Positions 30,359 to 38,231 of a DNA stretch of 64,000 bases are shown in pieces. The DNA is from Arthrobacter sp. zg-Y1171 (GTDB lineage: Bacteria > Actinomycetota > Actinomycetes > Actinomycetales > Micrococcaceae). The notes under the pieces are model-generated. The model did no database searches, was not told where the DNA came from, and worked only from the letters and a program-made list of their open reading frames with translations. Both the position numbers and the translations under genes were made by a program. The stretch spans positions 2,604,001 through 2,668,000 of the forward strand of contig NZ_CP104264.1 of NCBI RefSeq assembly GCF_025244845.1. The letters run 5' to 3'. Every line of letters starts with the position of its first letter. The first letter of the stretch is position 1.

Positions 30359-31015
30359 CTAAGCTCCCTTCACGGCAGAGCGTACGAGGACGACCTGGCC
30401 GCGGGCGCCGGGAACGGCACCCTTGATCAGCAGGAGCGACTTCTCGGCGTCCACACCGTGAACCGTGAGGTTCATGGTGGTGTGACGGACGGCGCCCATG
30501 CGGCCCGCCATCCGAACGCCCTTGAAGACGCGGCCCGGGGTGGATGCGCCACCGATGGAACCCGGCTTACGGTGGTTCTTGTGTGCACCGTGGGAGGCAC
30601 CAACGCCATGGAAGCCGTGACGCTTCATGACACCGGCAAAGCCCTTACCCTTGGAGGTTCCGGTGACGTCGACCTTCTGGCCGGCCGCGAACATCTCAAC
30701 GGAGAGTTCCTGGCCCAGCTCGTAAGTGTCGGCATCGGCGGTACGCAGTTCAACTACGTGGCGGCGCGGCGTAACGCCGGCCTTTTCAAAGTGGCCGGCC
30801 AGCGGCTTGGTCACCTTGCGCGGGTCGATCTGGCCGTAGCCGATCTGAACGGCGGTGTAGCCGTCCTTTTCCGCGTTGCGCAGCTGCGTGATGACGTTGG
30901 AGTCAGCCTGGACGACGGTTACGGGGATGAGCTTGTTGTTCTCGTCCCAAACCTGGGTCATGCCGAGCTTGGTGCCCAGCAGTCCCTTTACCTGGCGTGT
31001 AAGTGAAGTAGACAT
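30359..31015 (-). CDS. rplC: 50S ribosomal protein L3
   Basis: L3 reaches the peptidyl transferase centre. The 218-residue protein has [39 protein letters not shown] and [19 protein letters not shown], with the conserved region usually modified or contacting 23S rRNA. Confidence 0.98.
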   Translation of the reverse strand: MSTSLTRQVKGLLGTKLGMTQVWDENNKLIPVTVVQADSNVITQLRNAEKDGYTAVQIGYGQIDPRKVTKPLAGHFEKAGVTPRRHVVELRTADADTYELGQELSVEMFAAGQKVDVTGTSKGKGFAGVMKRHGFHGVGASHGAHKNHRKPGSIGGASTPGRVFKGVRMAGRMGAVRHTTMNLTVHGVDAEKSLLLIKGAVPGARGQVVLVRSAVKGA

Positions 31016-31032
31016 AAGTATCCGCTCCCCCC

Positions 31033-31341
31033 CTACAGCTTGATTTCGATGTTCACGTCGGCAGGCAGGTCGAGACGCATGAGCGAGTCAACGGCCTTAG
31101 GCGTGGGGTCAATGATGTCGATCAGGCGCTTGTGCGTGCGCATTTCAAAGTGCTCGCGGCTGTCCTTGTACTTGTGCGGCGAACGGATAACAACGTAAAC
31201 GTTCTTTTCCGTGGGCAGCGGCACGGGGCCTACTACCGTTGCGCCTGCACGCGTGACCGTCTCAACGATCTTCCGTGCTGATACGTCGATGACCTCGTGG
31301 TCATACGACTTCAGCCGGATGCGGATTTTTTGTCCCGCCAT
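31033..31341 (-). CDS. rpsJ: 30S ribosomal protein S10 (NusE)
   Basis: S10 is a head protein and also the NusE antitermination factor. The 102-residue protein begins [20 protein letters not shown] and contains [20 protein letters not shown]. The open frame continues to 31572, but the ATG at 31341 is the conserved start. It is the first gene of the S10 operon. The usual neighbour tuf is 13.3 kb away because of the inserted module. Confidence 0.98.
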   Translation of the reverse strand: MAGQKIRIRLKSYDHEVIDVSARKIVETVTRAGATVVGPVPLPTEKNVYVVIRSPHKYKDSREHFEMRTHKRLIDIIDPTPKAVDSLMRLDLPADVNIEIKL

Positions 31342-31850
31342 GGCGTCGTGCCTCTTTCTTCGAGTAATGCTCTCTGTACAGTTTTTGCACCGAACTGCCT
31401 TACGGCCTGGCGCCCCTCCAACAGACTGAATCCGGATAATTCCGGGTTCCTCACCCTGCCGAGGCTCCGACCCCCGCGCTCGGGCGTGTCGCGGTGTTGA
31501 GACCAACGACGCCGAGCAAGAATAGGGGCGGGTTATATATGGGCTCTTTCCCTGAAGGATCCGACCCTGCATCAGGCATTATCCTGACCGGGACGAAATC
31601 TCACCACTGCCTGGCCCCTGCTGTTCGCAGGAACGTGGGCGCGTGTGGGCACAAAAGCGCTTGAACAACTTCTCTAGTCTGCCAGACTCGGGCACAGATG
31701 GCTAATCAGGTATCTGTCTCCGGAGGTCTCCCTCCAGGGTCCCGACGCCGGGCTACTCAAGTCCGTTCACGCTGCTCCCGGGGTAAACCCCTCAACGGGC
31801 GGCGTGTTAACTTCCACCAGTCTAACGCACCGACGGCGGCGCCTTGGAAG
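31342..31850 (-). other. Upstream region of the S10 operon
   Basis: About 500 bases without a credible gene, upstream of rpsJ. It must contain the S10 operon promoter(s). Candidate -10 elements on the minus strand are TAGACT (31819-31824) and GATAAT near 31580, the latter 17 bases from TGGTGA. An AT-rich TATATAA lies near 31538. None has a strong -35, so I do not choose one. An untranslated leader of 200-470 bases is implied. Confidence 0.5.
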
Positions 31851-31982
31851 TCAGGAGCTGCCGTCCCGGTTGGACCGGCGGATGCGCTTGGCCCGCTCGA
31901 TTTCGGGGCGGAACCGCTTACGGGACCACCCGATACCTGCCGCCACTGCGGCCACGATCACCAGAAGGATAAGGAATTCCAT
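31851..31982 (-). CDS. Small single-pass membrane protein (43 residues), unknown function
   Basis: The frame starts MEFLILLVIVAAVAAGIGWS and ends with a strongly basic, cytoplasmic-type tail (RKRFRPEIERAKRIRRSNRD) before GSS and a TGA stop. One hydrophobic helix (residues 3-19) is followed by positive charges, which predicts an N-out, C-in topology. Third codon positions are mostly G or C. A weak Shine-Dalgarno (AGGCTCGG) precedes the ATG. It lies between the large membrane protein gene and rpsJ on the same strand. I do not recognise a family. Confidence 0.5.
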   Translation of the reverse strand: MEFLILLVIVAAVAAGIGWSRKRFRPEIERAKRIRRSNRDGSS

Positions 31983-32227
31983 GTTCCGAGCCTAGCGGAG
32001 CCGTTGCCCGGCGTCAGCGGCACGGGGCTCCTCCTTAGTCTGCGCGCGGCGGTCTGCGCCTTGCACGGGATCGCTGCTGGTCCCTCGCCCGATCCCTCCG
32101 GCACCGGAGCCGGCCAGGTCGGCCGGAGCCGGTGCCGGGATGGCTGATGCCCGGGCCGGTTGGCCGGAGCCGGTGCCGGAGAACAGCCTCTCCCCTGCGC
32201 TGCACGCGCCAAGGATCCGCCGGGCCG
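31983..32227 (-). other. Gap with GC-rich direct and inverted repeats after the large membrane protein gene
   Basis: On the minus strand CCGGCACCGGCTCCGGCC occurs twice, about 40 bases apart (near 32121-32140 and 32162-32179). The second minus-strand copy pairs with a following GGCCGGCTCCGGTGCCGG with two mismatches and a 5-base loop. This could be the terminator of the large membrane protein gene. No other feature is seen. Confidence 0.5.
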
Positions 32228-35200
32228 TCAGTGCGTGCGGTCCTCTTCGGGTCCCTGCATACGGCCCGGACCGTGTGCGTCCGTTCCGGGTCCGGCGTTG
32301 CTCCCGGATGCAGGCCCGACTCCATCGGCACCGCCGGTGGTGGAGGGTCCGAAGACCGCCGAGGCACTCCCCTGCGCCGGATACACCGCTGCCGGTGGCG
32401 CCGGCGGAGCAAACGCCGTTGCCGAACCCGGCTGAGTGAACCCGGGCACCGGCACCGGAATGGCCGGTGGGGTCCCCTGCGTAGTTTGAACAGTTGGATT
32501 CCCCGGGTCATCGGTCCGCACGCGGGTGAGCCGCCAGACGGCCAGGGCGATCAGCCCGATACCCAGCAGGGCCAGGAGCAGGAACGTGTAGCCCCGCAGG
32601 TACCAAAGCACCGCCAGCGCTACACCGGCCGCGCCCCACAGGGTGAACAGCCGTCTGCTGGCCAGGAGGCCGAAGGCCAGGAGCCCGGCATGTGCCACCA
32701 GCGCCCAGAGCTGTTTTCCACCTCCACCGAAGATGACAGTGGACAGACCGCTGGCGGAAAGAATGACGGCCGAAACCACCAGGACCGCAGTGCCCCGCCG
32801 GTCACGTTTGCGAAGGAACTCGTAAGCCGCCAATCCGGCCAGGACGGTGGCCCAGTACTGCAGGGACCAGAATCCGCTGACGTGGCCCAGGACGAGCCAG
32901 CCCATCCGCTGCACCGCGAGTGCAGTCACCAGCACGGCAGCCTGCACTGCCGGCTCGCGGAACCGGGCCGGAACCTCCAGGAGTGCCAGCGCCAAGGCAG
33001 CAACCACTGTCAGTGCACCGGCTGCGGCGGACGAATCCGGGGCCATTGCCGGTATGGCGGCCAGAGCCGGGATAAGGGCCGAGGCCGAACCCAGGATGCG
33101 CCGGCGGAGCTGCGAGGGCGAAATGCTGCCCGCCGCACCACCGGTCCGGGACTCTTCGACCGGACGGACGGGGGTAAGGAGGCGGATGGCTTGGAGAACA
33201 GCCGCGGTCCCCCAGAACGGCAGCAGCGAAGCGAAGCCGGTGTCCCCGCTGCCGGCCAGGATCGTGTCGAAGAGTCCCCGGAACAGGACCATCATTCCTA
33301 CGGTGAGCAGGACCGGCGTCCCAACGGCCAGCCAGGTGAGGCTGCGCGTATAGGAGACCGCCAGGAAGATCACTGCGCCCAGGACGAAGGCAGCAGCCGT
33401 CAGGAAGCGGTTGTCTGCGGCCGCGCTGATCGCAAGGACGGTAGAGGTATACCCGATGGCAGTTACCAGCAGTGCCGTACGGGTGGGCTCGTCGAGGGAC
33501 CGGCCCGCTTCCTCGCACAATGCCGCCGCTGCGAGGACGAGCAGAACCGATCCTGCCGCGCCGGTGGTGAGCAGCGGTTCCGGAATTGGCCCCCGGCTGC
33601 TGAACTCCAGCAGGTCGGCGAGGACCAGCCCCAGCACACCCAAAGCGTACGCGGCGGGATAAACAACCCAGGCTGACCTCGGGTGGCCTTCCGCGCGGCG
33701 CCGCGTGAACACCGCCGCGGCGGTGATGAGGAGCAGGACCAGGTGCAGCGCAACGACGTCCCGTTGGATTGCCGTTCCGGCAAGGAATCCGTAGGTGATC
33801 GGAAGCAGGGCCAGCAATGCGATGCTCAGCCACTGCGACGTTTCCGAGTATCCATGGGCGTCGAGCCGGCGATGCAGCAGGGTGCGGAACAACTGCTGTA
33901 TCGCCAGAGCCATTGCCCCCGCAATGTACAGACCGTGCATGCCGACGCCGAGGTCGGTGGCTACGAGCACCGTCTGGACCACCAGCAGGCCCTGCACGCC
34001 GAGGAGATATAGACCGCGGTTGGGTTCCGAGCGCTTCAGTGCGAGGTGCGCCGAGTAGGCCAGCGCTGCCAGAACCAGTAGTTCGTAGCCGCGCAGCCCC
34101 AGTACTCCGGCACCTACGGCCGCGGCAGCGGCGAATCCTGCCAGCGCCGCTGCTTCATACCGGTCGGGAAGCAACAGCGATGTGGCTGCGTTTGCGGCCA
34201 GCGCGGTCCAGAGCAACGCCAAGGTCCAGCCGGTCCCGTGTCCCTCGACCCCGCGGGATGCGGCAGTAGCCAGCAGCGCCACCAGTGCGGCGGCGGCGAG
34301 GAACTCGGCAGCAAACTTCAGCGGCCTGCCCCTCCGCACCCGGACGACGGCGGCCAATTGGCTGAACACTGCCACGCCGGCGGCGCAGACGACAAGGAAC
34401 ATCAGCATGCCGCTTTGCGCTGCCGGGCCCTGGAGTCCGATATATGCCAGCGGAACTCCTGTTGATGCAGCCAGGCCGCCCCACCGCGCCCATGCTGCAA
34501 GCCCCAGGGGTTCCAGCATCCCGGCAAAGATGGCCCGCAGCACCTGTCCGACGGCAATGCCGACTGCCACGGCAGCGAAGACCCGGTGCACGTCCCCGGT
34601 CAGGTCGGCCGCCGCCAGCCCGGCCAGGACAACCGCCAGGATGTGGGCAGCCAGGAGGTAGGCACCACGGAGGGGGTTGCTGCGTCCCAGGGCTAGGTAT
34701 GTGCAGTAGGCAAGGGCTGCCAGCACGAGGATCTCGTACCCCCTGACCCCCAGGACGCCCGCTCCAACGACGGCGGCTGCGGTGAAGCCGGCGGGTGCAG
34801 TCAGAGCCGGCCAGCTGCGGCGGAGCAGCAGCGCCGTAAACACGTTGACACCAAGCGCCGTTGCGAGAACGGCCACGGTGGCAACTGCTCCGTTGCCTTC
34901 CGCCGCCCGTACGCCGATCTCCATCAGCAGCACCAGTCCTGCTGCGGCGACAGCTCCGACCGAAGCCTTGGTGCCGGGGACACTCCTACTGCCGGTGCCG
35001 CCGGCGGTCCCGCGGGAGACTGCGGCAGCGGGCGCCGGCAAACCGGTACCGGCCTCGCCGCGTTCACCGAAGTGCGTCCGTCCCGCCGCCCCAAGTGTGT
35101 AGGCACCTTGGGTGAGGACCGCGGACCCGATACCGATGAGCAGCAGGACGACTCCGGTCTCCGACCGTGCCGCCGTGTAGGTAAGGAGGTAATAGAGCGG

Positions 35201-37897
35201 GGGCAGCGCCGCCAGCACGCTGACGGTTGCCCACAGGAGTGTCTGGGAGAGTCCGAGCCCCCGGAGTTTCCGGTCCAGGAGGACCCGCAGGAGATGCTGG
35301 GCAGCCAGGCAGACCGCCATGGCAATGAAGATCCCGTGCACCCCTGCTCCGAGGTCTGCGGCAATCAGGGCAGACAGAGCAGTCAGCTGGGTCTGTCCTG
35401 CCGCCAGGTAATAGGTTCGGTGCGTCTTGGGTGCCAGCTTCCAGGCCAGGACGGCACAGTAGCAAAGAGCAGCGGCTGCAAGCAGTTCATAGCCCCTGAC
35501 GCCAAGGACGCCTGCACCCGTAAGCGCAGCAGCCGCGAAGCCAGCCGGTGCAGCAAGGAGATACCTTCCGGAGGGCCGCAACACGGATGTCAAAACGTTT
35601 CCGGCCACAACGGTCCACAGGCCCAGCAAGGTCAACGCCAGCCCCGGCGATTCCTGGAAGCGGAGCAGCAGGGTCAGGACCGCCGCGGCAGCAGCGGCAG
35701 CCGTGATGGCGGCACCCGGGAAGCGTTCGGGTTTCGCGCGCCGGGTACGGACAACGGAAACCGCCTGGTTGGCCGTCAGTGCGAGCACCGCGGTGACGAG
35801 GCCCCAGGCTCCTGCATTCACGCCGGGTACTCCGGCAAGGGATGCAAGGACAGTCAGGGCCACCAGCAGGACAGCCGCAGCACGTGCGGCGAGGACGAAT
35901 ACCAGGCGTTCCTCCGCGCCGCCCCGCACCGCACGGACCACCAGGTAGGCAGAGAGGACTGCGGTGGCCAGGACGCCCGGCCACAGTGCGTCACCGGGCA
36001 TCAATGTGTTGGGCACGAAGGCCAGGGCGGCAGGCACCAGGACGGCATACTCGAGCAGTCCGCCCAGCTTCCAGGCAGCGGCCAGATACGTCATCAGGAC
36101 CACGACGGCGGTTCCGGTGAAGGCAGCGGAACTTCCCGAAGACTCCCATTCGCGAACCACGTACCAGAGTCCGGCTGCCAGTGCGGTGCACGCCTGCAGA
36201 ACCAGCAGGGCGGCCACATCGACGCGGAAGAACCTGCGTGCAGCCTCTTCGGGGGCAGCCGCCGGTTTCTTTTTGAGGCTGATGGCCGCCGCTGCAGGCC
36301 CGGATTCGGCTGCCGGGGCCGGCGGGAACGCGGCGGGAGATGACGGGGCCGGCGGGGCCGGCGGTGCCGACACACCTGCGGGCTTTTCGCCCTGTCCCGC
36401 CGCCGTTGCCAGCGGAGCGGACCCCCCTGTTGATCCGGCACCGGCCTCGTGGCGGGAACGCTCGTCGATCTCCCCGTCCAAAGGCAGCCCGGTGCTCCTG
36501 GCAGCCACCTGCAGCAGGGCTGCGGCCCCGTACAAGGGGCGGCGTGCCAGGACCCCTGCCGTCTGGACCGCGACCTGCACTGCGAACGCGAGCAACGTCA
36601 GCTGGGTGCTGTCCGTAAAGGAATAGAACAGGGACGTAAGTCCCACGGTGCCGGCTGCCCGCAGTCCGTAGCTGTTGACGAGCTGGTTTCGGGCGGGTCC
36701 CTGCCAAAGCATGACTGCGTAGTAGAGGGCGAATGTGAGGAACAGGATTCCCAGCTGCGCCGCGCTCAGCTGGCCGGAGATCTGGACGGTGGCTATGGCC
36801 GTAGCCGGAACCAGATAGCGGTGGGAGCGGACAAATGCGTCCACATAGAGGTTGTTCAGCCAGCCCGGACGCCGGACCGCCGCGAGGCTGATCAGGGTGG
36901 CGATGATGACGGTGAAGAGGAAGTACCAGACAATTCCCCAGCGCAGTGCCGCACCGGAAGCCAGGCCCGAGGACAGCAGGAACGTCAAGGCGAGATAGGT
37001 GACTACCCGGCTTTCAATCTTTGCAGCGGCGTAGGCGAACGCCGCGGTTCCAACCACCGAGGTGACAAGCCAGGCTGCAGGCCCGTCCGGAAGCACGAAA
37101 TTGAACAGGGCGAGTCCGACCACGGGGATCAAGGCCAGGCCAGTACCCGTAAAGGCTACGGCTGCCGGCCGAAGGCGGGCGCTCCTGGCATGGATGACCA
37201 GTCCTGAAACGTAGAACAAAGCCGTGACAGCGACAACTCCGAAGAAGCGCGCCTCTGCGGGGATGGCCAGCCCGATGAACAGTGCCGCGGCAGCCACCAG
37301 CAGGAGGCTGGCGGAGTAGAGCGTGATGTTGATGTTGCGCAGGTCCCGGCGGCGTTTTTCTTCCTTCAGCTCGGCTTCCGTCTTCACCGGCGGAGCCGGC
37401 TTGGGGGGAACCGGCCTGGGCTGGACGGGAACGTTCCGGTTCGGTGCGGCAGGCACGGGGGCGACGGTCGGCGGGTGGCCGCCCGGCACCCCGGCAGGGG
37501 GCACAGCCGCTGACGGAGCATGGAACGGAGACGAGGGAACAGTGTAGGAAGAGACATACGAAGCAGTGGGTGCCGGGGCTGCAGCGGGGGCAGGTGCCGC
37601 GGCGGCAGCCGGAGCCGGTGTAGCAGCAGGTGCACCGTGGGCAGGTGAAGCAGGAGCCGGTGCGACGGCGGCAGGATCCGAGTCAGCCGAACCCTCCGGA
37701 ACGTGGATGGTCGCCGGTGGCCGGAACCGCGCAGCTGCATCCCTGAATCCCGCCCGGTAGCCGTCCTCATAGATTTGGGCCGGCGGCGGCAGCGGCCTGC
37801 CCTGGCCGTCGAGGGGTCGGGCGGCTTTTTTGCCTGCCGACCGCCCTACGGCGAAACTGGCTGCGGCTGCGGCCAGGAATAAGAGAAAGACCCCCAT
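32228..37897 (-). CDS. Very large repeat-built polytopic membrane protein (SCO7613-like), unknown function
   Basis: The 1,889-residue product starts MGVFLLFLAAAAASFAVGRS at 37897. The frame is open to 38773, but that extension has no membrane or family character and lies antisense to the next gene. After the first hydrophobic helix comes a soluble part of about 150 residues rich in Ala and Pro, then a basic KEEKRRRDLRNINITLYS region leading into dozens of predicted helices. Three units of about 125 residues, each opening with GAGVLG(V/L)RGYE, recur about 220-250 residues apart. The C-terminus is again Pro/Ala/Gly-rich and soluble. It resembles actinobacterial SCO7613-type membrane proteins, a resemblance judged by eye. 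No catalytic motif is recognised. Confidence 0.8.
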   Translation of the reverse strand: MGVFLLFLAAAAASFAVGRSAGKKAARPLDGQGRPLPPPAQIYEDGYRAGFRDAAARFRPPATIHVPEGSADSDPAAVAPAPASPAHGAPAATPAPAAAAAPAPAAAPAPTASYVSSYTVPSSPFHAPSAAVPPAGVPGGHPPTVAPVPAAPNRNVPVQPRPVPPKPAPPVKTEAELKEEKRRRDLRNINITLYSASLLLVAAAALFIGLAIPAEARFFGVVAVTALFYVSGLVIHARSARLRPAAVAFTGTGLALIPVVGLALFNFVLPDGPAAWLVTSVVGTAAFAYAAAKIESRVVTYLALTFLLSSGLASGAALRWGIVWYFLFTVIIATLISLAAVRRPGWLNNLYVDAFVRSHRYLVPATAIATVQISGQLSAAQLGILFLTFALYYAVMLWQGPARNQLVNSYGLRAAGTVGLTSLFYSFTDSTQLTLLAFAVQVAVQTAGVLARRPLYGAAALLQVAARSTGLPLDGEIDERSRHEAGAGSTGGSAPLATAAGQGEKPAGVSAPPAPPAPSSPAAFPPAPAAESGPAAAAISLKKKPAAAPEEAARRFFRVDVAALLVLQACTALAAGLWYVVREWESSGSSAAFTGTAVVVLMTYLAAAWKLGGLLEYAVLVPAALAFVPNTLMPGDALWPGVLATAVLSAYLVVRAVRGGAEERLVFVLAARAAAVLLVALTVLASLAGVPGVNAGAWGLVTAVLALTANQAVSVVRTRRAKPERFPGAAITAAAAAAAVLTLLLRFQESPGLALTLLGLWTVVAGNVLTSVLRPSGRYLLAAPAGFAAAALTGAGVLGVRGYELLAAAALCYCAVLAWKLAPKTHRTYYLAAGQTQLTALSALIAADLGAGVHGIFIAMAVCLAAQHLLRVLLDRKLRGLGLSQTLLWATVSVLAALPPLYYLLTYTAARSETGVVLLLIGIGSAVLTQGAYTLGAAGRTHFGERGEAGTGLPAPAAAVSRGTAGGTGSRSVPGTKASVGAVAAAGLVLLMEIGVRAAEGNGAVATVAVLATALGVNVFTALLLRRSWPALTAPAGFTAAAVVGAGVLGVRGYEILVLAALAYCTYLALGRSNPLRGAYLLAAHILAVVLAGLAAADLTGDVHRVFAAVAVGIAVGQVLRAIFAGMLEPLGLAAWARWGGLAASTGVPLAYIGLQGPAAQSGMLMFLVVCAAGVAVFSQLAAVVRVRRGRPLKFAAEFLAAAALVALLATAASRGVEGHGTGWTLALLWTALAANAATSLLLPDRYEAAALAGFAAAAAVGAGVLGLRGYELLVLAALAYSAHLALKRSEPNRGLYLLGVQGLLVVQTVLVATDLGVGMHGLYIAGAMALAIQQLFRTLLHRRLDAHGYSETSQWLSIALLALLPITYGFLAGTAIQRDVVALHLVLLLITAAAVFTRRRAEGHPRSAWVVYPAAYALGVLGLVLADLLEFSSRGPIPEPLLTTGAAGSVLLVLAAAALCEEAGRSLDEPTRTALLVTAIGYTSTVLAISAAADNRFLTAAAFVLGAVIFLAVSYTRSLTWLAVGTPVLLTVGMMVLFRGLFDTILAGSGDTGFASLLPFWGTAAVLQAIRLLTPVRPVEESRTGGAAGSISPSQLRRRILGSASALIPALAAIPAMAPDSSAAAGALTVVAALALALLEVPARFREPAVQAAVLVTALAVQRMGWLVLGHVSGFWSLQYWATVLAGLAAYEFLRKRDRRGTAVLVVSAVILSASGLSTVIFGGGGKQLWALVAHAGLLAFGLLASRRLFTLWGAAGVALAVLWYLRGYTFLLLALLGIGLIALAVWRLTRVRTDDPGNPTVQTTQGTPPAIPVPVPGFTQPGSATAFAPPAPPAAVYPAQGSASAVFGPSTTGGADGVGPASGSNAGPGTDAHGPGRMQGPEEDRTH
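33758..34140 (-). repeat. Internal repeat unit 3 of the large membrane protein
   Basis: The unit begins VGAGVLGLRGYELLVLAALA and ends near LLPITYGFLAGTA. Its middle matches units 1 and 2 in the pattern D-L-G-x-x-x-H-x-(L/I)-(Y/F)-I/A-A followed by Q-x-L-(F/L)-R. Limits are approximate. Confidence 0.65.
34415..34790 (-). repeat. Internal repeat unit 2 of the large membrane protein
   Basis: The unit begins VGAGVLGVRGYEILVLAALA and ends near VPLAYIGLQGPAAQ. It has the internal landmarks DLTGDVHRVFAAVAVG and GQVLRAIF. Limits are approximate. Confidence 0.65.
35155..35542 (-). repeat. Internal repeat unit 1 of the large membrane protein
   Basis: The unit begins TGAGVLGVRGYELLAAAALC and ends near LPPLYYLLTYTAARSE, with landmarks DLGAGVHGIFIAMAVC and QHLLRVLLDRKL. 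Limits are approximate. Confidence 0.65.
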
Positions 37898-38231
37898 GAA
37901 ACTGCTACCTTCCGGTTCGAGTTCGACTGGAGACCATCCTAGGGTGCTGCACCTCACATCCCGGCAACTGTTCGATCCGGTGTGCGTATCTTTCCGTGCG
38001 TGGCGCACCCGGGCGCCCTGTGCAGGAACAGTCCCCGCGTGCCCGCGGCCAAGGGGCAGCCGGCCGGTCCCGGTCCGGACCCGGAAGGCGGCCCGGCGAC
38101 CCCCGGCCGAAATGCGCTCCGCCTGACGATCTGGGCCAAGGGCTGTTCCCGCCCGGATAACGAACTGGTAGCGTCGGCGCACGAGGAGCCAGGGGGAAGG
38201 CGCCCACACGAACGGAAAGGGCCTTGCGGCC
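37898..38231. other. Divergent intergenic region between the large membrane protein gene and the EPSPS-like/ligase operon
   Basis: No gene is seen in these 334 bases. They must hold promoters for both directions. For the plus strand I note TTCCCG-17-TAGCGT (38146-38174). For the minus strand, a TAGGAT hexamer near 37937 could be a -10 but lacks a well-spaced -35. GGAAGG precedes the minus-strand ATG and GGAAAGG the plus-strand ATG. No obvious operator palindrome is seen. Confidence 0.5.
38146..38174 (+). promoter_or_regulatory. Possible promoter of the EPSPS-like/ligase operon
   Basis: TTCCCG (38146-38151), a 17-base spacer and TAGCGT (38169-38174, fits TAnnnT). Transcription would start about 50 bases before the ATG at 38232. 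The -35 is weak. Confidence 0.35.
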
